Positions 27,849 through 37,705 are shown, counted from the first letter of the stretch. The stretch: 64,000 bases of DNA from Hoylesella buccalis ATCC 35310 (GCF_025151385.1 NZ_CP102287.1:3224001-3288000), one strand, 5' to 3'. Program-made: numbers and translations. Notes: generated from the sequence alone by a model not told the origin.

Positions 27849-27874
27849 AGTATCCTCTTTTTGGAAAGCTGGGC

Positions 27875-27882
27875 CAAAGGTA
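27875..27882 (-). promoter_or_regulatory. Promoter -7 box of ptb-buk
   Basis: TACCTTTG on the - strand, 27 bases upstream of the ptb ATG. No matching TTTG at the expected distance was found. Confidence 0.45.
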
Positions 27883-27945
27883 GATAAATCTTTCCAAAAA
27901 CCTGTCTGGTTGAGCTATAAAAATATCCTTCTTGAAGGGTTACGA

Positions 27946-28845
27946 TTAATAATTGTATTCTTTCTTCGTCCATTCGTCTTGGACGGAAAAGGAAAAGACA
28001 TTGGCATCTGCCGGTGTGGTGCCTTGAAAGAACGAGCCTTTGTATTGCGTGATCTCATTTACTTTGACGGGAACCTCTTCGAAAGTGTGCTCGGTAATGA
28101 CATCGCCAGATGCGTTTAATGCAGATACCGTGATCTTCAACACATCCGAGGGCGTGTGCGGAAAGGTGTATACGTCAAACTGTCCAGATGCAGCATGCTG
28201 TGCATCTGTCACGGTGCGTTCTTCGGTCTGGCGAGAGTTTTTCGCACCAACGCCTGTCATCGCGTTGAATGTTGAGCTGCCGCCCGTGTAATAGAACTTC
28301 ATGGTTTTGACCGCTGTTGGTATGGCATCGGTGGTTACCAGTCTGAACATGGCTACGGCACGCTTCATTTCGAGTTGGTAAGACGCATTGCCTCCAACCG
28401 TTACCTCTTGACAATAATAAAAGGTGTCGGTCATCTTGTTCTTGGCAAATGAAATCTCTTCGGGCGATGTGATGGTGGCCGACCCGCTGCCACTGTGGGC
28501 AATAGCGACCACTTGGTAAGTTCCTGCTGGCAGTGTGACGTCAATCTGACCGAAGTGGGTGTCCTTCGTATCTTGGTGAATGTTCTTTACTTTCACGCCA
28601 TCCTTGAACAAGGCCAAGCTGATACGCGTGCAAACCTGCTTGACATCGGTGGCACGCGACATGTCTACGGCTTGGTTGAAAGGAATGTGTTCGAATTGGG
28701 CGACATGGAAAGAAAGGTGAAACAAGTCTTTTGCTTCTTGTTCCTCGGTGTTTGTCTCTTCTGCTAGAGATGGCTTTTCACATGCCGACAGGCAGATGGC
28801 AGATAGCAACAGGGCGGTTGCCAGCATTTTCATTGTTTTCTTCAT
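27946..28845 (-). CDS. FimB/Mfa2-like fimbrial-type lipoprotein
   Basis: The 299-residue lipoprotein (CLSACEKPS, Cys about 22) has two beta-rich halves: about 40-150 with LPAGTYQVVAIAHSG, and about 160-295 with LEMKRAVAMFRLVTTD and DVYTFPHTPSDVLKITVSA. This layout is that of Bacteroidales FimB/Mfa2-type fimbrial anchor or accessory lipoproteins. There are no other fimbrial genes beside it, so it may be an orphan surface adhesin component. It sits between a terminator at 29062-29094 and the ptb promoter and is probably transcribed alone. Confidence in the family is moderate. Confidence 0.65.
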   Translation of the reverse strand: MKKTMKMLATALLLSAICLSACEKPSLAEETNTEEQEAKDLFHLSFHVAQFEHIPFNQAVDMSRATDVKQVCTRISLALFKDGVKVKNIHQDTKDTHFGQIDVTLPAGTYQVVAIAHSGSGSATITSPEEISFAKNKMTDTFYYCQEVTVGGNASYQLEMKRAVAMFRLVTTDAIPTAVKTMKFYYTGGSSTFNAMTGVGAKNSRQTEERTVTDAQHAASGQFDVYTFPHTPSDVLKITVSALNASGDVITEHTFEEVPVKVNEITQYKGSFFQGTTPADANVFSFSVQDEWTKKEYNY

Positions 28846-29061
28846 GGTTGGTAGTTGGGTGTAAGTTGGTTATATCGTTCGATGTTATTATCAGGTGCTA
28901 AGTTACTACAAAAAAGGATAACCTCAAAATTTTTTTTGTGCATCGAAACCGGTTACCCATGTTCTCGTCTTGTTTTTCTTTTTACCTTGGACTTTTATCT
29001 CTCATTCTTTTGCAGATGAATCTAACTCATTACGTCTGTTTTGCATCAACTATGAAAAAAT

Positions 29062-29094
29062 GAGAGGCAAGCTGCACAAATGCAGTCGCCTCTC
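29062..29094. terminator. Bidirectional-type terminator
   Basis: GAGAGGC (29062-29068) pairs with GCCTCTC (29088-29094), with an inner CTGC/GCAG pair. T-rich tracts follow on both strands (CTTTTC on +, ATTTTTTCA on -). It ends the GH18/DUF1735 operon read on the - strand. Confidence 0.7.
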
Positions 29095-29119
29095 TTTTCA
29101 ATTTTCTTCCTTCATTCTA

Positions 29120-30319
29120 TCAATGGAAGGGGCATGGTACTTCTTTCTGCCAAGTTATCTCGCCATAACCATCCTTATGGGCGGTGTGTCCGTGGCCAGT
29201 GTAGTCTTTGCACTCGTCAGTACCATCGTCCAGCTTCCAGTAACCTTCCAATCCCTTGCTGTTGGTTTCAACGAAACACTGATGCAATGGGTTTTTCAGT
29301 TCTTGCGGTGTTAAAGCTCGAGTCCAGAACCTACATTCATTCACCGATCCTTTGAGATAGAAACCATTCTGTACGCCAGGTGCGGCACCGATATAGAAGT
29401 TGTTGGTAAATGACACTTTCTTAGCGTAGTCGGCCTCGGCAAAGAGGATTCCGTCTATATAGAGCGACAGTTTGTTGTTGGCAAACACGCCTGCGATGTG
29501 GTACCACTCGTTCTTGGCGATGCTGAAGCCCAAACGCCCCGCATAGACATCCCATTGCTTCAAGCCAAACATGAACACAGGCACGTTGCCCTCGCCACCG
29601 ACACGGTCGGGTGTTCCATCCACGAACAGCCATGCGCTTTTCTCATCGTTCGAGTTTTCGGGAAAGCCTAGAATGCCCATCAGGTTGCCTCCATAGTATT
29701 TCGGCATCTCCCACAAGCACACTCGAGCCTCGAGCGTAAAGGCATCCAGGTTCTGAAGTCTGCTGACATCATTGTCCTTGAAAGTCACCTTGAAACAATT
29801 ACTTCCATTAAGCCTCGGTACATTCATCAGAAGGGTTCTGTTCACAACAACATAAAGTACGTCACTGCCAGGAAGTTGTGGGTAGCGTTTGTTCTTGCTT
29901 GTCATCCTCACAGGCAGCAAGTAGTTCATGCCTTTCTTCAGGTTCTCCAGCTTGCTTACTTGCAGACTGGTGCTTTCTGAACGATAGCCACCTTTCTTGA
30001 TGGTCAGCGTTGTTTGCGATAATGCAAACGTGCCCTCTGGCAATGACTGGTAATTCTCACCGTGCATGCTGTTGTATGTCTCCACCAAGCTGTTGTCTAT
30101 AGCCAGTTCAGTACTAACATCTTCTTCCACCTTCAAGGCACTCGATATGGTCAGTCCCATGGCATCGCCCTGCTGTTTCACCGAGAAAGTGGTAACGGGT
30201 GTCTTTTCTGCTGCCGTAATGTAAACAGCGTCTACGTCTACGTCATCTGTACAGGCCATCAAACCCAACAAGCAGACTGTGGACAGATAGCAGATTGTTT
30301 TTATCGTATGTCTCATCAT
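29120..30319 (-). CDS. DUF1735 + LamG-domain surface lipoprotein
   Basis: The 399-residue lipoprotein (GLMACTDD, Cys about 23) has an N-terminal DUF1735-like domain at about 35-165 (SLPEGTFALSQTTLTIKKGG) and a concanavalin/LamG-type domain at about 170-390 (FTLEARVCLWEM, WYHIAGVFANNKLSLYIDG, VNECRFWTRALTPQELKN). Such proteins act as surface glycan-binding proteins next to GH18 endo-glycosidases in B. thetaiotaomicron N-glycan loci. Its start overlaps the end of the GH18 gene by four bases (ATGA), a sign of translational coupling. It is the last gene of the operon. Confidence 0.86.
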   Translation of the reverse strand: MMRHTIKTICYLSTVCLLGLMACTDDVDVDAVYITAAEKTPVTTFSVKQQGDAMGLTISSALKVEEDVSTELAIDNSLVETYNSMHGENYQSLPEGTFALSQTTLTIKKGGYRSESTSLQVSKLENLKKGMNYLLPVRMTSKNKRYPQLPGSDVLYVVVNRTLLMNVPRLNGSNCFKVTFKDNDVSRLQNLDAFTLEARVCLWEMPKYYGGNLMGILGFPENSNDEKSAWLFVDGTPDRVGGEGNVPVFMFGLKQWDVYAGRLGFSIAKNEWYHIAGVFANNKLSLYIDGILFAEADYAKKVSFTNNFYIGAAPGVQNGFYLKGSVNECRFWTRALTPQELKNPLHQCFVETNSKGLEGYWKLDDGTDECKDYTGHGHTAHKDGYGEITWQKEVPCPFH

Positions 30320-31335
30320 TCTTGTTTTTTATTGTTCTTGTTACCGTTCATAATTTGGATAGCCTCTCTTACATAGAAGTAATTGTTGGGCGGTACAGGC
30401 TTGTTGAGATGGTTGCCTTCTGCGTAAGCAAACTGCAACACATATACGCCACAGCCAGCAAGATTGTTGTCAACGGCAAACTTGGCCATACCCCACAAGC
30501 TCGGTATCACCTTGCCGTCCTCATGGAAGTCTACGCCACCATGCCCGAAGGAGTTACCCACCTTGCTGGTCCACTCGCACAAGATACGTTTCTCGTTGGG
30601 AAAGCCCTTTCCATAATCGCTCCAACCTCCCTTGAGGCGGTTTTTCAGTTGTCGCGGTGAGATTGAGCTGTAGGCCTGTCCAATGAAATAATCGAACCTG
30701 TCAGCATATTCCTCATCCAGCCATTGACCGTCAACCACCAATAGTTTGTGCTTGCCGTTCACCTTGTACTGCTCCTTGCACTTGGGACCAAGATACTGGC
30801 TCAGCTCATCTATGAAGGTGCGCATCATCTCCTTGCTGTATTGGTCGCCGCCAAACCATGGCTCATAGTCAAGGTCAAATCCATCAAGTCCCCAGTGAAA
30901 AATGGAGTCAGCCAGGTTCTTAGCATAAATTTTCATGGAGTCCAAGTTTTCCGATCCCTCCCCAGTCTTACTGAAATAATGTTCAGGCCACATGGTGACC
31001 AGCACCTTTGTCCCTCTATGCTCTTGCAGGAATTTTACGTCATTCCTGTTTTGTTCGTTGTTCACATATCCCGTAAAAAACGACACAATGTCGATACTGT
31101 CGGGAATGCCTGTCAGCCGAGTCTGCATTGATGGCGTGGCTGGTGAGTAATTGTACCATGCAAAGAAAATTTTATGGTCAGAATTCTTGTACGCAATCAG
31201 GTCTTTCTCCTGCTCGGGTGTCAGAGAGTGGAAGGATGTATCGTCCAACGCTTTCGGTTCTGGCTCAGTCCATTCCTCACATGCCACCAGGCAGAACAGT
31301 GAAGCCAAGATGCCAATAAAACTTTTTATTTTCAT
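30316..31335 (-). CDS. GH18-family endo-glycosidase lipoprotein (ENGase-like)
   Basis: Predicted endo-beta-N-acetylglucosaminidase or chitinase-like enzyme of GH18, lipid-anchored (CLVACEEW, Cys19). The 339-residue barrel carries the GH18 signature DGFDLDYE at 151-158, with Glu158 the proton donor and Asp156 the assisting residue. Other barrel motifs are KVLVTMWPEHY, LLVVDGQWLDEEYA and CGVYVLQFAYAEGN. Its neighbours (SusCD above, DUF1735/LamG below) match N-glycan-releasing GH18 loci in Bacteroides, so cleavage of the chitobiose core of N-glycans is the best guess. GH92 and GH125 genes later in the window fit this. Chitin cannot be excluded. Confidence 0.9.
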   Translation of the reverse strand: MKIKSFIGILASLFCLVACEEWTEPEPKALDDTSFHSLTPEQEKDLIAYKNSDHKIFFAWYNYSPATPSMQTRLTGIPDSIDIVSFFTGYVNNEQNRNDVKFLQEHRGTKVLVTMWPEHYFSKTGEGSENLDSMKIYAKNLADSIFHWGLDGFDLDYEPWFGGDQYSKEMMRTFIDELSQYLGPKCKEQYKVNGKHKLLVVDGQWLDEEYADRFDYFIGQAYSSISPRQLKNRLKGGWSDYGKGFPNEKRILCEWTSKVGNSFGHGGVDFHEDGKVIPSLWGMAKFAVDNNLAGCGVYVLQFAYAEGNHLNKPVPPNNYFYVREAIQIMNGNKNNKKQE

Positions 31336-31369
31336 TTTTTGAATAATTTACGATGTTGATGGATGTTAC

Positions 31370-33130
31370 TTATTTTTGATATTTCTTATCTGCTTTCTTG
31401 TCCCACCACAGCTTAGTTCCGCCATTGTCGGCACCTTGTAGCAAGGATAGTCCATGTTGGTAAGAGGCAGGGAAGTCGCTCTTGATGTTCACTGGATAGG
31501 GCAACCTGGCCACCTGTTTCTTAGAGTCGATACTGCCCATGCTCATATTCATGTCCACTGGAATCACGCGTGGATAGCCTGTCCGCCTAAATTCGCTCCA
31601 AGCTTCCTGTCCATCAGGATAAAGGGCGATGTATTTCTGTGTGATGATTTTCTCCAGCAACTCCTCGCTGTCAGCTCCTCCGAATGGTAACATGGCTGGC
31701 GTTATCTCACCACCGTCGTCTATGCCGCCATTGTCATCACCATCATCTGGATAGTCACCAGGGTCGTCACCACCTTCATCATCACCATCATTATCATCAA
31801 TCTGTACATGATGGTTCCAAGCCACTGAGCAAAGTCCATAAGTGGTAACACTGTTGTATGAGTCCAACAAGTCTTTGTATGGAACGGGCGTAGTTGTACC
31901 TTTGAGGTACTCATCGGCACTGCCTGCCTTTGCCTGCGATGCTCCCAAAGGCTGGTCAAATGCCGTGCGCACGCCTTGTTCATATAACTGCTGTGCGCTG
32001 CCACCAGTCTGCCATCCACGCAAGGCAGCCTCTGCTTTCAGGAAGTATACCTCAGCAGCTGTCATGAGCTGAATGGGCGTTGATGCTGTGACATTCAGTT
32101 TGGAGCACACCTTGTATTCGTTGCCGGTCATGTAGATACCAGTCCTCACTCCGTTGTAGTCTTTCGCGCCAGATACCTCAGACGGCTCGAACAGTAACCC
32201 GAGGCGTGGGTCCTTGTATCCTTTCAGGTAGGTTTCCAACGTGGCACCCAACCTACTGTCGTTGTACGAATGGCAAATCATGTACAGCGGATTGACGGTG
32301 GAGGCACCGTTTACGCGAATCAAGGCATTGTCGTCGTTTCCTTCCATGACGCCAGCCCGTATGGCTTCTTCAGCCTTAGCCTGTGCTTTGGCCGCATCGG
32401 CATATACAATGCGCATGGCCAAGCGAAGCTTTAGTGAATGAGCCAACTTAATCCACTTGGTGAAATCGCCGGCATATACCTTGTCGTAGGCTGCCAACGG
32501 ACGTGCGTCTGGGTTGGTCTTCACGAAATCTGCAAGGATTGCCGCCGCCTCGTCCAGTTCATTGAAAAAGAGGTCGTATATCTCGTTCTGTGCCGTGAAA
32601 GCAATGTCTGACGAAGGCTTGAAGTCCTTATACGGTATCGGTCCGTACATGTCGGTTATGCGGTGCATGCCCAGCACTTTCAATATCTGCCCTACGGCAA
32701 AGGTGGTAGGCACGAGTTCTTTCTTCAAGGATAGCCTGTACCACGGTATCATGTAATTCTGGTAAGCCACGCTGTAAGCCGCATTGCACCACCGTGGCTC
32801 CATCTTGTAGGTGGCGTTGTTCATTCCGCTGTTGTCAAACGTATTGGAAACGCCCATGAATCCCGAGAATATGTCACCAGCCAATGAATACATCTTCTGG
32901 TAATTGTTCACATCCACGTTCTGTGCTTTTGTGACACAGGGGTATATCTGATACTCCATCTGTGTGATCAGCGACCCCATGCCCAAATTGTCATGCAGCA
33001 AATCTTCCTCGTTTGCCGCATTGGGATCTGTATTGGTAGACAGGAAATCGCTTGTGCAAGAGGAGAGCATCACAACGGACAGCAGAAGCGATGTCCATGT
33101 GTTCTTTGCACTTATATTGAAATTATACAT
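31370..33130 (-). CDS. SusD-like outer-membrane lipoprotein with acidic insert
   Basis: The 586-residue SusD_2-type protein has a lipoprotein signal ending in Cys25 (MLSSC), followed by TSDFLSTNTDPN, the WNAAYSVAYQNYMIPWY helices, HSLKLRLAMRIVYAD and a C-terminal EAWSEFRRTGYPRV block. It lies 15 bases after SusC. An unusual Asp/Gly-rich stretch (about 30 residues, encoded near 31710-31800, with GDDEGGDDPGDYPDDGDDNG) interrupts the region before ITQKYIALYPDGQEAW. The stretch could bind calcium or be a flexible surface loop. The glycan ligand is probably the same as that of the GH18 enzyme. Confidence 0.92.
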   Translation of the reverse strand: MYNFNISAKNTWTSLLLSVVMLSSCTSDFLSTNTDPNAANEEDLLHDNLGMGSLITQMEYQIYPCVTKAQNVDVNNYQKMYSLAGDIFSGFMGVSNTFDNSGMNNATYKMEPRWCNAAYSVAYQNYMIPWYRLSLKKELVPTTFAVGQILKVLGMHRITDMYGPIPYKDFKPSSDIAFTAQNEIYDLFFNELDEAAAILADFVKTNPDARPLAAYDKVYAGDFTKWIKLAHSLKLRLAMRIVYADAAKAQAKAEEAIRAGVMEGNDDNALIRVNGASTVNPLYMICHSYNDSRLGATLETYLKGYKDPRLGLLFEPSEVSGAKDYNGVRTGIYMTGNEYKVCSKLNVTASTPIQLMTAAEVYFLKAEAALRGWQTGGSAQQLYEQGVRTAFDQPLGASQAKAGSADEYLKGTTTPVPYKDLLDSYNSVTTYGLCSVAWNHHVQIDDNDGDDEGGDDPGDYPDDGDDNGGIDDGGEITPAMLPFGGADSEELLEKIITQKYIALYPDGQEAWSEFRRTGYPRVIPVDMNMSMGSIDSKKQVARLPYPVNIKSDFPASYQHGLSLLQGADNGGTKLWWDKKADKKYQK

Positions 33131-33145
33131 AGTTGTTGCTTGTTT

Positions 33146-36100
33146 TTATAAAGAAAATTTGATACTGGCACCGAAACTTCTCAAACTCGGCATCAGGAAA
33201 TAGTCAACTCCCTGATAGAACGTTCCGACCGATGATGTGAGTTGTGGGTCAAAAGGTGCTTTGTTGTAGATCATCCAGAGATTGCGACCCGTCACCGAAA
33301 TCGTGAGGTCTTTGATGACATTGCCAAACCATTTGTTGGAGAAGGTATAGCCCAGTGACACCTCTCTCAGACGGATGTTGGTGGCATCGTACACATAGTT
33401 GGACAACACACCCGATCCTCCTCCTATCTGCCGATAGTAGGTTTCGGCATCCATCATCATTCCATTCACGCTTACACCGCCGCGATCTCTTGCCAAAGCG
33501 CTGCGCTCGGATGCGCCATAAGCGTCGAGTACGGCTTGCGTAACCGACACCACTCTGCCTCCTATGCGACCGTCAATCAAGAACGAGAGGTTGAAACCCT
33601 CGTACTGGAAACTGTTACGCAGGCTCACGGAATACCGGGGAGACGTGTTGCCGCCATATATCAGATTGGTGTTGTCGATAGCCATCTGCATGTTGTTGGG
33701 ATTGACATAGGTATATCCGTTCAAGTCTTTAACCAGATGATTCACATAAAAGTCACCGATAGAGCCGCCCTCATTGATGTAGTTTCTGAAAGAGGACAGA
33801 CCACCTAAGTCAAAATGGTCTACGTTCATGGGTTCGCCCGTGATAGGATTGGACACGTTGCGCACCAACTCCTCGATACGGTTACGGTTGAAGGTAAAGG
33901 TCAGCACGGGTTTGTACAAGAGTTTTCCAAATGTCAGGTCGGCATCTACCATCGCCTCAATACCGCGGTTGCTCACCTTTCCGGCATTTACATAGAAGTT
34001 GCTGTAGCCGCTGCTCTCGGGCGCTCTGAACTTGAAGAGCTGGTCGTAGGTGTTGGCGTGATACCAAGTGATGTCCACGCCAATCTTGTTGTTCAGGAAA
34101 CGTGAGTTGAGACCAATCTCGAACGATTTGGTCTGTTCGAACTTCAGGTTGTTGATGGGCAGGTCTGGATTGATGCTCACGCCTCCGCCAGGACTGATGG
34201 GATAGGACGGTACGGTGATGCCTGCCAATGAAACCGGCACGTTACCCACCTTGGCATACGACAGGCGTAACTTGGAGAACGACAGCACCGACTTGGGTGC
34301 CTTGAGCCATTCGGTTAGGATGAACGACATACCCACCGATGGATAGAATATGCTCTTGCTGGAGGTATTGGCCAACAACGAAGTCCATTCGTTGCGCCCC
34401 GTGACATCCAAGAATATGCAACGCTTGTAATCGAACGATGCACTCACAAACAGAGCCTGTGTCTTGATGGATTTTCCCTCCTGGTATTGAGGTTCTGGTG
34501 TGAGGTTGTTCAGGGTGAACTTGTTGGGAACAGTGGCCAAGGGCGCACCAAACTCAAGTTTGTTGGAGTTGGCTGTATAGTTGAAACTGGTGTTCTTAAA
34601 ACTGCCACCGGCATTGATCACCATCCCCCAATGATTGAAGTTTTTATGAAGATTGACTATCAGGTCACCATAATCCTGCGTAGACTTATCGGTAGCCAAC
34701 AGGTAAGACCCCTTGTCAGATGCCGATGTAAGCAAAGGAAGTGTCGAAGCGTAGTTCTTGATTTCATTGACCTTGGTGTTGCGGTCGGTTCTGAACCGTA
34801 CCGTTGCATTGAGCCAGTCAAGGATATCGTACTTAAGGCTTCCCCCCAAAATAATACGTTCGTTGTGGTTGATATTGAAATTGCGGTGGGTAATCCAGTA
34901 TGGATTCTGAATAGACCGCTTCTGATCTCCGTAAGGCCAGAACTGCAAAGGGAAGCCCCTGCTGGCATCATAACGCTCATACGACCTGTACTTTTCTATC
35001 TGGTCGCCTCGTGGAAAGAGGTAGATGGGAACGATAGGATTGTAATATTCTCCCTGCGAGAGCATGTTCTGTGCGGTTTTATCAATGTACATCAGCGTGG
35101 CACCAAGGCTCAGCTTGTCACCGATGGAATACATACCATTGTACGAAACGTTGTAGCGGTTCATCTTGTTGTTATGTATCACTCCATGGGCGTTGTAGGC
35201 CGACAGCGACAAATAAGTGCTGTTCTTTTCGTTACCGAACTGTATGCCAACAGTGTTCGAGACGCTGGCTCCTGTCTGAAAGAAATCGGCAGGGTTGTAG
35301 TTGGCCTCATTCTGCAAGCGTGGTCCCCAGCTGCTGAACTCGTTGCTGCGGCTTCCATAACGGTTCTGTAGCTTTGGAAGCAGGAAAGGCCGATAGAAGT
35401 CGGTAAAGTTGGAGAAGCTGATGCGCGGCTTTCCATCTTTCAATCCTCCTCTCTTGGTCGTCAGCATCACCACGCCATTGGCAGCCTGACCGCCATACAG
35501 GGCAGCTGCCGACGGACCAGTCAACACGGTGACTTCGGCAATGTCCTCCATGTTGATGTTTGAAATGCCATCGCCGTCGTCCACACCGCCATACTGACCA
35601 TTGGATGCCGAGCCTTTACGCGGAAAGAGGTCGGGGAGCGGAATGCCGTCCAAAACATAAAGCGCGTTGTTGTTGCCGTCTGGATTGACCGACTTGTCAC
35701 CTCGCATCACCACCTTGGTGGAACCACCGATGCCCGATGCCGACTGCGAGATAACCACACCTGCCACCTTACCGTTCAAGGCATTGGCCACACTGGCCTC
35801 CTTCAAGGCGAAGTCTGAGCCGCCCAGTTTCTGCACGTTGTAGCTCAGTGCCTTCTCTTCGCGCTTGATACCCAAGGCGGTCACCACTACCTCATTGAGT
35901 TCCTGGCCAGCTTCCATCAGCTGCACGTTGATGCTGGAGCGGTCGCCAGGTTTGACGGTTTGTGAGGCATAGCCTATGTACGAGAACTCGAGTAGAGGTT
36001 GGTCGCTCTTCGACTCGAATGAATAGTGACCGTTGATATCGGTCACCACACCCTGGCCTGTGCCCTTCTCAAGAACGCTCACGCCGATGAGCGGCTCACC

Positions 36101-36493
36101 ATTGGCATCGGTCACCACGCCCGAAATGACATGAGGCTTGGCATTGGCTGGTGCCGGTTTGGTCTTGAGGGGCTTCTGTTGAAGCGTTAGATAGATGACA
36201 TCTCCCGAGATGTGGTACTTCACGCCCGTTCCGGCGAACAACTTGTCCAAGGCGGTTGTCAAGGGTACGTTGCTCAGCTTAACGGCATTCACCCGAACCG
36301 AACCGAGCGAGTCGTTGTAGAAAAAACGGTACTTTGACTGTGATTTGATTCTCTTCACGATGTTCTCCAACTTTGTTCGCTCCGAAGTCAGATTAATCTG
36401 TGCGCTTGCCCATTGCAGCGGCAAGCCTAAGAGAACCGCGGATAAGACAATCCTGCGTAGCATGGATCCTCTTTCATAGCAATGTTTGTTCAT
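33146..36493 (-). CDS. SusC-family TonB-dependent transducer with STN domain
   Basis: The 1115-residue outer-membrane transporter and signal transducer. The ATG at 36493 is chosen; an upstream in-frame start at 36712 would run through the promoter-like site and hairpin, and a second option is 36463 (MLRRIV). After the signal peptide (LQWASAQ) come the STN domain (about 30-105; LENIVKRIKSQSKYRFFYND), a carboxypeptidase-regulatory-like domain (about 120-195), the plug (NEVVVTALGIKREEKAL, GPSAAALYGGQAANGVV) and the barrel ending in SIKFSL. The upstream FecR and sigma genes make this a regulated locus like the one at 13.8-19.3 kb, but with a different promoter sequence. Confidence 0.95.
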   Translation of the reverse strand: MNKHCYERGSMLRRIVLSAVLLGLPLQWASAQINLTSERTKLENIVKRIKSQSKYRFFYNDSLGSVRVNAVKLSNVPLTTALDKLFAGTGVKYHISGDVIYLTLQQKPLKTKPAPANAKPHVISGVVTDANGEPLIGVSVLEKGTGQGVVTDINGHYSFESKSDQPLLEFSYIGYASQTVKPGDRSSINVQLMEAGQELNEVVVTALGIKREEKALSYNVQKLGGSDFALKEASVANALNGKVAGVVISQSASGIGGSTKVVMRGDKSVNPDGNNNALYVLDGIPLPDLFPRKGSASNGQYGGVDDGDGISNINMEDIAEVTVLTGPSAAALYGGQAANGVVMLTTKRGGLKDGKPRISFSNFTDFYRPFLLPKLQNRYGSRSNEFSSWGPRLQNEANYNPADFFQTGASVSNTVGIQFGNEKNSTYLSLSAYNAHGVIHNNKMNRYNVSYNGMYSIGDKLSLGATLMYIDKTAQNMLSQGEYYNPIVPIYLFPRGDQIEKYRSYERYDASRGFPLQFWPYGDQKRSIQNPYWITHRNFNINHNERIILGGSLKYDILDWLNATVRFRTDRNTKVNEIKNYASTLPLLTSASDKGSYLLATDKSTQDYGDLIVNLHKNFNHWGMVINAGGSFKNTSFNYTANSNKLEFGAPLATVPNKFTLNNLTPEPQYQEGKSIKTQALFVSASFDYKRCIFLDVTGRNEWTSLLANTSSKSIFYPSVGMSFILTEWLKAPKSVLSFSKLRLSYAKVGNVPVSLAGITVPSYPISPGGGVSINPDLPINNLKFEQTKSFEIGLNSRFLNNKIGVDITWYHANTYDQLFKFRAPESSGYSNFYVNAGKVSNRGIEAMVDADLTFGKLLYKPVLTFTFNRNRIEELVRNVSNPITGEPMNVDHFDLGGLSSFRNYINEGGSIGDFYVNHLVKDLNGYTYVNPNNMQMAIDNTNLIYGGNTSPRYSVSLRNSFQYEGFNLSFLIDGRIGGRVVSVTQAVLDAYGASERSALARDRGGVSVNGMMMDAETYYRQIGGGSGVLSNYVYDATNIRLREVSLGYTFSNKWFGNVIKDLTISVTGRNLWMIYNKAPFDPQLTSSVGTFYQGVDYFLMPSLRSFGASIKFSL

Positions 36494-36567
36494 TATGAAT
36501 TGATTAGAGTTAAGACTTAGGCCGGCTTCCGGAGCCTTGCCCAGTTTGATTGTTGTTACATTACTAT

Positions 36568-36594
36568 TACAACTGATACCTGCAAGGTACTTAC
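36568..36594 (-). promoter_or_regulatory. Predicted ECF-sigma promoter of the SusC-GH18 operon
   Basis: On the - strand GTAAG, a 15-base spacer, then AGTTGTA. An equal arrangement with identical spacing lies at 37706-37732 before FecR. It sits about 75 bases before the SusC start. Confidence 0.6.
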
Positions 36595-36627
36595 TCCGGT
36601 GCAAGAAAAAATGCTTTATTGCGCGAA

Positions 36628-36655
36628 CAAGGAGAACGGCACGCCATTCTCCTTG
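36628..36655 (-). terminator. Hairpin between FecR and the SusC promoter
   Basis: CAAGGAGAA (36628-36636) pairs with TTCTCCTTG (36647-36655) over a 10-base loop. Same place in the locus as the hairpin at 17475-17521. Confidence 0.6.
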
Positions 36656-36708
36656 CTTCTTGATATTGATTGGTTTGATTGTTTGCCTGTGCCTGGATGG
36701 CACTGGCG

Positions 36709-37692
36709 TCAAGGTTGTTTTGCTACGAGAACCAAGCGCCCGTTCTTTCGGTGGAACGTAAACGGAACGGAGTACGACAGGTCGGCCAGCACCGAGTCAA
36801 CCGTTGGCCGGCAGTTGATGACGCCCGTATAGGTTGCCCTGTTCTGCAGGCGGGGCGAGATGTCAATGCGCACGTCATAGTATTCCTCAAGTGCCTTGAC
36901 AATCTCGTCAATGCGCATGTTGGTAAAGGGAATAACTTTGTTGTGCCATGCGGCCGACACGGGCGCATAGGTCTGCACAATCTCCATGCTGCGGCTGGCT
37001 TTGTCGAGGATGACCCGCTGGTCGGGACGCAGGGTGATCATTCCCTCGCCATGGTTGCCGCTCACCCTCACCTTTCCCGACAGCAGGGTCACTTCGGCCG
37101 TATTGTCCGTGGCACGGGTACTGAAGTTGAACCTTGTTCCCAACACGCGGGTGGTAAGGAACTCATTCCTCACCACAAACGGCCTGTCGGCATCAGGCCT
37201 CACCTCAAAGTAAGCCTCGCCATCCAGCTCCAGCTGCCGGCCATCGTCGCTGAAATGCCTGGGGTACCGAAGAGTGGAATGGGCATTGAGCCACACCTCG
37301 CTGCTGTCTGGCAGCAGCACATGTCGCACGCCGTCGAGAGCCACGACCCGTACCATCTCCTCCCGGTCTCCCCAATAGTGCAGGCCAGTCATGACGAACA
37401 GGGCGGCAAGAACAGCGGCGGCGGCATACATCGCCCACCTCACGCCGTTTCTATGTCTTCTTGACTTCTCTTCCTTGGCAATGCGATTCAGCAAGTCCAG
37501 CTCGGCCCGCTGCACATGAGCCTCGTCAACTTGATGTGACGCGCGGTAGGCGTGGTAGGCATCGGTCATCCTGAACAGCCACCGGGCATGCTCGTCCGAC
37601 TCGCGCGCCCAGGCCGTGAGCCGCTCCATCTCCCGTGGCGAGCACTTGCCAAGGAGGTAATTCTTGAGTATTTTGTTGCTTATCTCTTCCAT
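36709..37692 (-). CDS. FecR-family anti-sigma factor
   Basis: The 327-residue anti-sigma factor. The ATG at 37692 gives the usual FecR N-terminus (MEEISNKILKNYLLGKCSPRE); a start at 37722 would overlap the promoter-like site. One membrane segment is at about 85-105 (YAAAAVLAALFVMTGLHYW). The periplasmic FecR domain is at about 115-215 (LLPDSSEVWLNAHSTLRYPRHF, GEAYFEV, GTRFNFSTRA) and the C-terminal STN-contacting region at about 245-325 (ITPFTNMRIDEI-like helix, YDVRIDISPRL). It keeps the sigma factor at 37729-38277 inactive until the STN-SusC signals. Confidence 0.93.
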   Translation of the reverse strand: MEEISNKILKNYLLGKCSPREMERLTAWARESDEHARWLFRMTDAYHAYRASHQVDEAHVQRAELDLLNRIAKEEKSRRHRNGVRWAMYAAAAVLAALFVMTGLHYWGDREEMVRVVALDGVRHVLLPDSSEVWLNAHSTLRYPRHFSDDGRQLELDGEAYFEVRPDADRPFVVRNEFLTTRVLGTRFNFSTRATDNTAEVTLLSGKVRVSGNHGEGMITLRPDQRVILDKASRSMEIVQTYAPVSAAWHNKVIPFTNMRIDEIVKALEEYYDVRIDISPRLQNRATYTGVINCRPTVDSVLADLSYSVPFTFHRKNGRLVLVAKQP

Positions 37693-37705
37693 TCCTTTAT
37701 TATAA

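Noticed and set aside
34487..35371. 294-codon + strand frame inside the second STN-SusC gene
   Set aside because: Long, but antisense to a complete SusC gene and with no domain; produced by codon bias of the real gene.
36679..37464. 261-codon + strand frame opposite FecR
   Set aside because: Antisense to a FecR gene with full domain structure; no recognisable product.
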